From Triparma columacea (lineage: Eukaryota > Sar > Bolidophyceae > Parmales > Triparmaceae), in the NCBI GenBank assembly GCA_030267965.1, contig BRYA01000542.1:24937-55490 (forward strand): a DNA stretch of 30,554 nucleotides, given 5' to 3'. This document shows, piece after piece, positions 9,483 to 17,183 of the stretch. The first letter of the stretch is position 1. The number at the start of each line of letters is the position of its first letter. Below the pieces are notes generated by a model. It saw only the letters and a program-made list of their open reading frames with translations, was not told the DNA's origin and ran no database searches. The position numbers were made by a program, and so were the translations under genes.

Positions 9483-11997
9483 TTAGTCCAGCCCTGCCTC
9501 CTTGTCGCTGGGCGTCGGGCTTGCGAAAACCGGCTGCGTCGCGTTCTTGAGTCCGGGTGACTTCGAGTTCGGCGACTTTGCTGTCAGTAAGGTCGGCGCT
9601 CCGCCCGCCATGGCGTTGGCGTCGTTCGGGTGCTGGTTCTCTTCGTCGAGCTCCGCAAATATCTTTTCCTTGAGGGGAGTCTGCTCGCCCTCGGCCTTGG
9701 GCGGGGGGGAAGTGAAGAGGGCGGATTTAAGGTTGGGGTTCGGGACAGGTGAGGGCATGCTATTTGGGTGGCTGGACGCCGAGAAGGCTGGAGCGTGTGG
9801 CTCCGCAAACGGGGACATGTGGGATGGCGGCGGCACGTCGTCGGCGGGTGGGTCCATGACAATGTTTTGGGTCGCCATCATCATTTCCTTCTCCCTTAAT
9901 CGCATCATTTCCTCCTCCTCCATTAAAAGTTCCTCTTCCGTTGCCGGGAGGATGCCCTCTGCTGCGTCCGCAAAGTCCGGGTACTCCATGCTCGGAGGCA
10001 TCGGGTTGTGCGCGGTGGCGGTGGCCGCGCTGTGGGCGTTGGGATCCGGTGATCCCACGCCGTTCTCGTAGAACATTGTCTCCCCCGGGGGCATCATCCC
10101 TGCCTCCTCCCCTGATAGCGAGATGTTCTCATCGAGCATCTGCTTCAAGTACTGCGACGAGGAGGAAAAGGAGGTTAGGGCTGTGGCGTTCTGCTTCGCT
10201 CGCTCTCTTTTCTCACCTGTTCCTCAAGCATGGCGCGCTGGTGCGAGTGCCAGTAGACTTGCTCCTCCTCCGTGAGTCCCGGTGGCATTGGGTCTCCAAG
10301 TCGGAACCCCATCGGGGTGGCGTCGGGGGGAGTGTAGTCTTGGGGGAGAGCTTCGTTGGGGTCCCCACCCATCTTGATCCTCTCCGCCTCCATCTCCGCC
10401 TCCATCTTGGCTCTAATTTCCCTCTCCTCCTCCATCTGCCTCAGCATCGCCTCGTGCTCCTCCTGCTCCCTCATCGCCGCTTCCCTCTCCCTCTCCTTCC
10501 GTGGCATGTGGCTCTCCAAGTGCTCGTACTCATCGTCCATGCTCTTGAGGTGCACGTACGACTCGGTGCCTCTCTCGGCCATGACGATCTCCGAGTTGAA
10601 CGTCTCCATCTGCTCGTACTCGGTGGTCTCCTTGTGGGCGAACTCCCCCGTGTCCTTGCACTCCATGTGGGTTACCTCGGTCTGGTTCTAGGGCGGCGGG
10701 GGGCGGGGGGCGGGGGGCGGGGGGGAAGAGTTTGTTTAAAGTTGCATGGCTGCGTTTCCTTGCGATGCTAGTTCCAAGCCATTCCAAAATGTTCCCCTGC
10801 TCTCTCACTCACCTTCTCTGTCTCGATCAACTCCTGGTAGCTCCCGTCTGGCTCCACCGTCACGTACTTGACGATCCTCTCTTGTATGACCGTCTCCTGT
10901 TTCTTCCATAGCGGTCTCCCAGTGGCGGGAAACCTCTTGAGGGCAAAGTTGCGGTTCACGTTGACGTTGAGGTCGCGGCAGTAGACCGGAGGGCGGAAAC
11001 CGAGGAACGAGACGACAGAGGGGTAGAGGGATTCAGAGGGTGTGGCGATGATACGGGGTGGTTCAGGCTTGGACGGTAAGGTGGAAATGGTGGGGGGGGC
11101 GAAGGTGTCTGATGAGTCAGGGCAGAGGGGGGTTGCGGCGGCCTTGCTGGTTTTCATCTCCTCAGTTGGGGACGCTGGTGGTGAAACCACTACAGGGTGA
11201 GGGTAGGAGGGGGGAAGGTTGGTATGGGAGGAGGAGGGGCGGATGGGAGGGGCTTGAAAGGGGGAAGGGGTAGAGCTGGGGGAGTTGGGGGTAGATGAGG
11301 AGGAGAGAACTATGTTCGGGGTGGAGAGGGATTGGTGAAGGCGTTGTTTGACCTAAGGGGGTGCGAGCAAAGTGAGCGTTTGGGTGAGTACATGGGAGTG
11401 AGTACGGGGGGTGAGTATGTAACTTTGTAGCCCCGAAGCGCGTTGTTAACCCAAAAATCACACACACACTATGATCAAACTTGATGACTACCATCGTCAG
11501 GTCCCTCACCTTGCTCTTCCTCCTCCTCTCCGGCACAACGCCCTTCTCAAGGAAGCCAATAAAGGCGTCAAATTCAATCTCCCCCTTCTTGCTATTAGGT
11601 ATACTATCTCCGCACCTATCCATAAGGTCATTGAGAAGCGGGATGTGCGAAAGGTTGACGGCCGCACAGATGCAATCGCGAGTCATTACCATCTTTGCAG
11701 GGTCTGTAGACGAGGGGATTGCATGAGGGGAGAAATGGGAGGTTAAGGTGACCTCCTGGTTGGGATTGGAGTTGTACGCTCTGTAATTCAGAGGGGCGGG
11801 GGGGGGCAGGGGGCGAGATGGGTTGAGAGGGGGGAGGAGGGTGAGAATAAATTTGGGTCGTTGGCAATTTGAGACTAGGGGGGTTGGGAATGGATGTTGT
11901 AAGGGAGATGGGGGAGACGGGCGAGGCGAGGGACGGACCTTATGACAAGCAACTTTCTAAGGCGATGAAGGGCGGATAAAGACGCTGCTGCACCCAT
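9483..11997 (-). CDS. Unrecognised 669-residue protein: myristoylation-type N terminus, EF-hand-like segment, charged coiled coil
   Basis: I assembled five exons by splice signals and phase: 11997-11939, 11780-11510, 11352-10813, 10687-10217 and 10151-9483. The protein starts MGAAASLSAL, with Gly2 and Ser6 as N-myristoyltransferase prefers. Residues about 60-100 contain GEIEFDAFIGFLEKG, which resembles an EF-hand exit helix without a complete canonical loop. A Pro/Ser-rich linker follows at about 111-215. The part that looks conserved runs from about 230 to 345 (CRDLNVNVNRNF, RPLWKKQETVIQERIVKYV, TEVTHMECKDTGEFAHKETT, YEHLESHMP). It leads into a Glu/Arg/Met-rich coiled coil at about 345-390 and an acidic, Pro-rich tail to residue 669. 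I do not recognise the family. A membrane-anchored scaffold, perhaps flagellar, is only a guess. The first exon (59 bp) uses a weak GTCCGT donor, so the N terminus is the least certain part of the model. Confidence 0.7.
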
Positions 11998-12442
11998 GTT
12001 GATGGATGTTGGTGAGGTTGTACTGGAAAGTTCGAAATTGTTCTTGAGTGAAGAGAGTGTGTTGCTTGGGAGGGGGAATGGAGGGTAAATACGGGAACTA
12101 TTTGAGGTAAATTGTATCAGATCGGAAGGGGATGATCCGTATACAAAATGAAGTCAAATGTTTGATTCGTAAACTTCGATAAAAGGCTCCCTTTCCTATA
12201 ACAAAAGGTCATTTAACGTGAAAGTGAGTAACAATGCGCTGTTTAATAATTTTTTCCGCGCATTCAAAGCACCAACCCGCTCTTCCCAAATTATTCTCCC
12301 GTAATTCTCCCCAGAATATCACTTTAGCTGCCCCCTGCATTCCCCCCATCAGCTGACCAATCAGGGCAGAACTCTCTGGCCATCCCAGAACATCTCGCAG
12401 CAGTTCTGAGGTCCTCATTTTCCACGACTCCTTTTCTTCTCA
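11998..12442. promoter_or_regulatory. Divergent promoter between the myristoylation-type protein and the C-type lectin gene
   Basis: These 445 bp have no supported coding region. A perfect CCAATCAG box lies at 12357-12364, 79 bp upstream of the lectin ATG, the usual place for an NF-Y site. The middle part (about 12090-12270) is AT-rich. Confidence 0.5.
12357..12364 (+). promoter_or_regulatory. CCAAT box
   Basis: CCAATCAG matches the optimal NF-Y core and sits 79 bp upstream of the lectin start codon at 12443. It could also serve the leftward gene that starts at 11997. Confidence 0.5.
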
Positions 12443-13336
12443 ATGGCTGAATCTTCGACCTCGTACGTGCCCGTCTCTGACCGTGCGTCCTCTGATTTCG
12501 GAGGTTCTCTCCTCAATAATGGTACCTCCTCCTCCTCTCCTTTCCCAACCTCCTCCTACACCCCGAATCAACGCCAGGCAATGTCTTCTGGTGGGGGGTT
12601 TGACTTCGATCGCGTCAAAGACTTCCTCTCCACCACCGTTGGGAAGGCTGTAGTTGGTGTCACCGCCCTCACGCTCCTAATCGTCATTATCGTGTCCACC
12701 ACGGGAGGAGGAGGTGGGGGCTCTGACTACTTTAACAATAACCCCCGCGGGAAGATGCTGGCTGCCAACTGCGAAAAGATCGGTGATCTACTATTCGGAG
12801 AGCCGGTCCACCAGCACGGGGACCACTACTACCAGCTGGTCGGTGACGCCGCGAGTAGCCTCACTTGGATGGAGAGCTTCAATGACGCCCTCCACAGGTG
12901 CCATAACGGCAAGCCGGGGTACCTTGTGGCGATCCAATCAAAGGAGGAGAACGATTTTGTGCTTGACCTCATCAAGAGTTCGCACACTTACATGCAGAAC
13001 ACGCAGGAGAAGTGGGCGTGGATTGGAGCCATGGACATGAAGAACGAGGGAGAATTCGAGTGGGTCACGGGCTCCTCCAAGACCGACGGCCGCATCTTCT
13101 GGAAGGGGGGCAGCCCTAACAACGGCGGTAAACCCTACAATAACCAGTACAACCTCTTCGAGAACTCCCTCAACGGCTACAGCAGTGGAGCCCAGGAGCC
13201 CAACAGCGCCGGGGAGGAGGACTGCGTGGCGATGAGGGCGGGACACCAGAAGGGACAGGGAACTAGCGACGGGACGTGGAACGACGAGAACTGCTACCAC
13301 GGGAAGCAGTTCTTTATCGTGGAGTTTGACGGTTAA
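12443..13336 (+). CDS. Type II membrane protein with extracellular C-type lectin domain (EPN type)
   Basis: A single exon encodes 297 residues. A Ser/Thr-rich cytoplasmic tail (1-68) is followed by one hydrophobic helix at about 69-86 (AVVGVTALTLLIVIIVS), a glycine linker and a C-type lectin domain at about 108-296. Family signatures are WAWIGA (191-196), EGEFEWVTG (202-210), SPNN (224-227), EEDCVAM (258-264) and GTWNDENC (277-284). Cysteines at 110, 153, 261 and 284 fit the usual disulfides. EPN at 252-254 plus WND at 279-281 are the calcium/sugar-binding motifs found in mannose-type lectins. There is no cleavable signal peptide; the single helix near the N terminus suggests a type II orientation with the lectin outside. 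A role in cell recognition or prey/bacteria binding is an inference. A loop insertion of about 25 residues (226-250) lies just before EPN. The start is the first ATG after the CCAAT box. Confidence 0.92.
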   Translation: MAESSTSYVPVSDRASSDFGGSLLNNGTSSSSPFPTSSYTPNQRQAMSSGGGFDFDRVKDFLSTTVGKAVVGVTALTLLIVIIVSTTGGGGGGSDYFNNNPRGKMLAANCEKIGDLLFGEPVHQHGDHYYQLVGDAASSLTWMESFNDALHRCHNGKPGYLVAIQSKEENDFVLDLIKSSHTYMQNTQEKWAWIGAMDMKNEGEFEWVTGSSKTDGRIFWKGGSPNNGGKPYNNQYNLFENSLNGYSSGAQEPNSAGEEDCVAMRAGHQKGQGTSDGTWNDENCYHGKQFFIVEFDG

Positions 13337-13509
13337 GGGGGTGGGAGGGTAGAAAGGAGGCGGTGGGAGAGCGAGACCGATTTGTTGGGGTGGGGGTGGT
13401 GGGGAGAGTGTAAAGACGAGTTTTGCATGTTTCGAAAAGACCTCACTAGTATTTTGACGCTCACATCTCCCCCTTCCTTCCTTCTTTTTCCCTCACTTCC
13501 CTCCCCCCC

Positions 13510-14091
13510 TCACTTCATCTGGTCGAGCGGTCTGTTGAATCCCCCCTTCCTATTCATGTACTGCCTGTACTTCCTCTCCTTCTTGCTTGCCGTGGCCCCT
13601 CTTGCCGCCCCTGTGTGGTTGTCCTCTACCTTCTGACCCTTAGTGCTACCAAAGCCCCCGAAACCCATCAGCATCATCATTTGCTCATCCTCCGTCTTCC
13701 CCTCAAGGTCCGCTGAGTCCAGGTCCTTGGGAGCTCCTTCGTTAATAGCCTCTAACAACTCCCTCTCCGCCTTCTTGTCATCCTGCATTATCTCCTCCTG
13801 CAGGCGCCTCATCCTCTCCTCCTTCTCCCTTTCCTCCACCTCGCTCAGAGCCTTGGTAGGCACCGGCTTGACTGTCGCAAGCGGCGCCATATCTCTCGCC
13901 TCCCCCCCGTACCCCCCCCCCTCAACCCTCCGTCTCTTCCCCCCCCCCTCCCACTCCCCATCGTCAACGGGATCGGCGTATGAAGAACCGGAAGTCATGG
14001 AACCGACGGATGTAGGAGCGGCATCGACTAGAGAACCGGCACCGCGACCGCGACCACGACCCCTGCCACGACCACGACCACGACCTGACAT
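13510..14091 (-). CDS. SNRNP27: U4/U6.U5 tri-snRNP 27 kDa protein (SNRNP27 family)
   Basis: A single exon encodes 193 residues. The C-terminal 60 residues carry the family hallmark: [20 protein letters not shown] (138-157), then [20 protein letters not shown] (170-189). The N terminus is a run of Arg-Gly dipeptides ([13 protein letters not shown]) where animal orthologs have an RS-rich region. The middle is a charged helix (about 84-116). In known spliceosomes this small protein belongs to the U4/U6.U5 tri-snRNP and is present in the pre-catalytic B complex; in animals it influences 5' splice-site choice. It is nuclear. It is transcribed away from the PRPF38A gene from a shared 352-bp spacer and converges on the lectin gene with 173 bp between stops. 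The assignment is strong because the signature tail is nearly unmistakable. Confidence 0.95.
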   Translation of the reverse strand: MSGRGRGRGRGRGRGRGAGSLVDAAPTSVGSMTSGSSYADPVDDGEWEGGGKRRRVEGGGYGGEARDMAPLATVKPVPTKALSEVEEREKEERMRRLQEEIMQDDKKAERELLEAINEGAPKDLDSADLEGKTEDEQMMMLMGFGGFGSTKGQKVEDNHTGAARGATASKKERKYRQYMNRKGGFNRPLDQMK

Positions 14092-14443
14092 TTGTTGGGA
14101 TGTTTTTATTCGAGTATTTGACAGATTTGAGGAGATTAAAATTAGTTATAGAGTGTATTGATATAGTTTGTAAGGATGGTTGGAGTGTTAACCTCTAAAA
14201 TGCGCGTATGAAGGTGAAAATGAGTTTCCAGATGTTGCTCAACCCAAAGCAATTTATTTTCTTGTTCGTTTCTCATCTTGAGCGCATCAAACTTTGTCTC
14301 GTTGATTCAATTGTTGTTAAAACGCTTAAAAGTTGATATCATACTCCATAACATCTACATATACAGTAATAAACCTTCCAACGCACCAAGGGTCCCGGTG
14401 AAACTTCTCCCCCCCCTCCCTCCCTCGCCTCCCATCCCTCGCA
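14092..14443. promoter_or_regulatory. Bidirectional promoter of the SNRNP27 / PRPF38A pair
   Basis: This AT-rich spacer of 352 bp lies between two divergent start codons. Unlike several other spacers here it has no CCAAT box. A C/T-rich tract (about 14405-14442) immediately precedes the PRPF38A ATG. No other structured element was recognised. Confidence 0.5.
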
Positions 14444-15277
14444 ATGGCTCCCGGTGTGAACACCACAGACCCTCTTGCCCTTTCCGTGCACGGTTTGAAC
14501 CCTCAGAATCTCGTTGAGACCATAACCAGGAACAAGTGTTACTCCTGCAGGTACTGGAAGGAGGAGTGCTTCGGCCTGGACGCCGAGGGGGTAATGGGCA
14601 AGGGCGCTGAGCTCAAGTACATAGGGAGCACCCTCGGGCCTGCCTTCGCCCCAACTCCCTTCATCTGCCTGGTCCTTAAACTCCTTCAGATCTCCCCTGA
14701 CATTAACATCATAAAGGAGTACATAAACCAACCTGACTTCAAGTACCTTCGCCTACTCGGTCTCTTTTACATGAGGCTCGTCGGTAGCCCCAACGACATC
14801 TGGTCCTGCCTCGAGGGTTCCCTCTCCGACTACAGGAAGTTTGTGATCCGTGTCCCCGGGAAGGTCGGGGATGAGCAGTGGAGGGTAGAGTACGTTGACG
14901 AGTTCGTCTGGGGGCTGCTTCACGATGAGGAGGGGTATGTGCTGGGGATACAGCTACCGAGACTACCGGGGAGGAAGGTAATGGAGGCGGGGACTAGCTG
15001 GAGAAAGGTGGCAGCTAAGGGCGGGGACATTAGGAGGGTTAGCAAACTCAGGGGGGATAAGAGGGTTAAGGAGATCGCGAAACATAAGAGGAGGATGGAG
15101 AGAATTGAACTGGGGCTAGAGAAGGGGGGGGGGAAGAAGAAGAAGGGGCTGTTCAAGGAGAAGGGGGAGGGGGAGGGGGGAGAGGAGGAAGAGGGGGAGG
15201 AAAAGAAGAAGGAGGGGACGGTGGAATTCTGGAATGAGGAGAGGAGGAAACTGGGATTGAAAGAACTCAAGGGGTGA
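14444..15277 (+). CDS. PRPF38A: Pre-mRNA-splicing factor Prp38 (PRPF38A)
   Basis: A single exon encodes 277 residues. Residues about 12-178 are the PRP38 domain: SVHGLNPQNLVE (14-25), YWKEECFGLDAE (37-48), ELKYIGSTLGP (56-66), TPFICLVLKLLQI (71-83), DFKYLRLLGLFYMRL (98-112), VEYVDEFVWGLL (148-159) and LPRLPGR (171-177). The starting VHG-NPQ and the final LPRLP are typical of PRPF38A rather than PRPF38B. Prp38 joins the spliceosome with the tri-snRNP and is needed for activation of the B complex. The C-terminal about 100 residues are Lys/Glu/Gly-rich and low complexity, encoded by purine-rich DNA, in place of the RS-rich tail of animal orthologs. The gene is nuclear and divergent with SNRNP27. 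Confidence 0.95.
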   Translation: MAPGVNTTDPLALSVHGLNPQNLVETITRNKCYSCRYWKEECFGLDAEGVMGKGAELKYIGSTLGPAFAPTPFICLVLKLLQISPDINIIKEYINQPDFKYLRLLGLFYMRLVGSPNDIWSCLEGSLSDYRKFVIRVPGKVGDEQWRVEYVDEFVWGLLHDEEGYVLGIQLPRLPGRKVMEAGTSWRKVAAKGGDIRRVSKLRGDKRVKEIAKHKRRMERIELGLEKGGGKKKKGLFKEKGEGEGGEEEEGEEKKKEGTVEFWNEERRKLGLKELKG

Positions 15278-15347
15278 GGGAGGTGGAGGGACGGAGAGGA
15301 GGGGGAGGCGGGTGTAAAAGGTATTTTCATCGGCTTAAAGAAAAGTG

Positions 15348-15352
15348 ATTGG
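15348..15352 (-). promoter_or_regulatory. Inverted CCAAT box upstream of the four-exon gene
   Basis: GTGATTGGTTT contains ATTGG, about 190 bp before the proposed start at 15543. Function is inferred from sequence and position only. Confidence 0.35.
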
Positions 15353-15542
15353 TTTATTGTGTGTTGTGTACTTGTGCATGAACATTATGTTGGGATAGTA
15401 AAAAGAGATGGGGTTGTAAAGGGGCAAGTAGGTCGCGTGTTTGTTCTCAAGTCGTCGAAAACAGATGGATGGATAGTGGCCCCAAAACTTCCACCAAAAA
15501 ACCTCCCTCCATTAAATTCCTTCTCCCCCTCCAAACACTCCC

Positions 15543-17093
15543 ATGCCGCCATCTGTCCCTCCCACACCCATACCAGCACCTCCCCTTCCTCCTATAATCC
15601 CCTCCTTCTCAACCTTCCACCCCTGTGTCCTCTCAGTCCCCTCAAAGTCAACTCTAACACTTGATTACGGTAGCCCAAGTTTCATATGGCTAACAGGGGA
15701 TGAAGGAGGCTATTGTAGCGTTGAAAAGAAGGAGATTGTTGAAGAAGGGAAAAGGGTTGAGGTAAGAAAGATGAGTGTAAGATGATTCATCAAGAAAAGC
15801 ATCCAAAAACTCAACACACAAACACAACCTGGACGACAAGGGGCGGACTAGGGGTGTGAAAAGGCTGCAGAAAGGCCTCAAGGGAGGGGTTTGATGGGGT
15901 TGAAAGGTTCTAGTTGTCATGTTAGGAGAGTAAATAGGGATTGAAAGGTTCTAGTGGTGATGTTAGGCGTGATGTTAGGGGTACTCTTGTGTATATATTA
16001 TATCCTTCGCATATCTCTCAAACAACCATTCTGACTCCCAAATCAACACAACGACGACGACAACAACGACAACGACCACGACGACAACTCAACAACGACA
16101 ACAACAAAACAACAACAATGTGTCTTAAACTCCAAAAACACGCACCTAATCCTCTGCGCTCTCTTTGAGCTTGCTTCGCCCCCCCTCTTCACCCCTTTAC
16201 CACCCCCAGAGAGTCGTTCTGACCGTTTACACCCGCAGTCAGCTAGTGACGCACCTCTACAATCGTCGTCTCTACGACGACATGATTTCCCTCCACCTCC
16301 GTCACACCTCCAAGTCCCGTGATCCTTCCCTCCCCCCCGGTTGCTCCCAAAGTTCCAACAACCCCAAGCTGAAAGGGTGGGGAGGGAACGGTAACCCCCT
16401 GTCCAAAGTTGGGAACGTATGGGACAGCGACATAAGGCAGACGAACCCTCTCCATCCCCCCGTAATATCCGGGCACTCCATAACTGTGGGGGGGGGGATG
16501 TTCGTCAACCTAGGATTCGGGAAGGAGGGGGAGGACGAGGAGAGGATATACGTAGACGAGGGGGGGACTTGTTGGAGACTTAGAGGGAGGGGGGTTTGGA
16601 AATGCGTTGACAGGTGAGGCTGGGGAGAGAGGGGGGGGGGGAGGGGGTGGGCTTGACTTCATTAAAAGACGTGAAAGCGGGGGAAGCAGACCAGCACCTT
16701 TGTTAACATCTTCCCCCGTCTCCACCTCCTAGGATGGTGAATGAAATCCTCACGTGCTCCTCTACTCTCCCTTCCGCCACCTCCTCCTCCTCGCATCGTG
16801 TTCTCCAGTTAGGTCAGGGCACCCCCCCTTCCTCCTCGTCCCACTCAAACGCGGACCCCAAGAGGGGGGAGGCTGAGGTAAGCAGAGCGTTCAAGAAAGC
16901 GCTAATGGACTGCATCACTAGAGACGCATTCAGGGACGTGGGGAGGAAGGTGAGAGTCGGGGGGGAGGGGTCGTTTCGATTAAACATCACCCTCACCCCA
17001 CTTCCACCCTCCCCTCCTCCACCGCAGGTCGAAGAGCTGGTAAGGGACGACGAGGATGTTAGGGGGATGCTAAGGGACATGTGGGGGTGGTGA
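15543..17093 (+). CDS. Unrecognised four-exon protein (301 residues)
   Basis: Proposed exons are 15543-15761, 16210-16613, 16733-16949 and 17028-17093. All joints are GT-AG (GTAAGA, GTGAGG and GTGAGA donors; CAG or TAG acceptors) and keep the frame. The protein begins with a Pro-rich stretch (MPPSVPPTPIPAPPLPP) and then has a beta-rich segment (TLTLDYGSPSFIWLTGDEGG). The part encoded by exon 2 includes VVLTVYTRSQLVTHLYNRRL, a Gly/Pro-rich loop region and a Trp/Arg-rich end. The C terminus is helical and charged (SRAFKKALMDCITRDAFRDV, then VEELVRDDEDVRGMLRDM). I do not recognise a family. The weakest point is the 448-bp first intron, which contains repeats and could hide another exon or an alternative start. 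The 3' end converges on the K+ channel gene with 90 bp between stops. Confidence 0.55.
15900..15967 (+). repeat. Short tandem duplication inside intron 1
   Basis: Two 27-bp copies beginning TTGAAAGGTTCTAG lie at 15900-15926 and 15941-15967 (period 41), differing at two positions. A partial third unit (GTGATGTTAGG) follows at about 15969-15979. It lies in the first intron of the unrecognised four-exon gene. Confidence 0.6.
16046..16118 (+). repeat. ACG/ACA trinucleotide microsatellite in intron 1
   Basis: An impure run of ACGACGACA and CAACAACAA units. It ends in front of an ATG at 16118-16120 whose reading frame stops after 16 codons. It is probably simple sequence within the intron. Confidence 0.6.
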
Positions 17094-17183
17094 TATTATT
17101 TTGGCGGGCGCGGATAGATAAATTGTTTTTGTAGTAGACCGGGCTTTCTTTGTTCATTTTTTACTATTTCGAGTGTGGCTTTC

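Noticed and set aside
9502..10771. Plus-strand open frames of 189 and 276 codons
   Set aside because: They are antisense to exons 3-5 of the myristoylation-type gene, and the second one runs through its splice sites.
16118..16168. Short open frame starting at the ATG after the ACA repeats
   Set aside because: It stops after 16 codons and does not join the next exon in frame; more likely intronic simple sequence.
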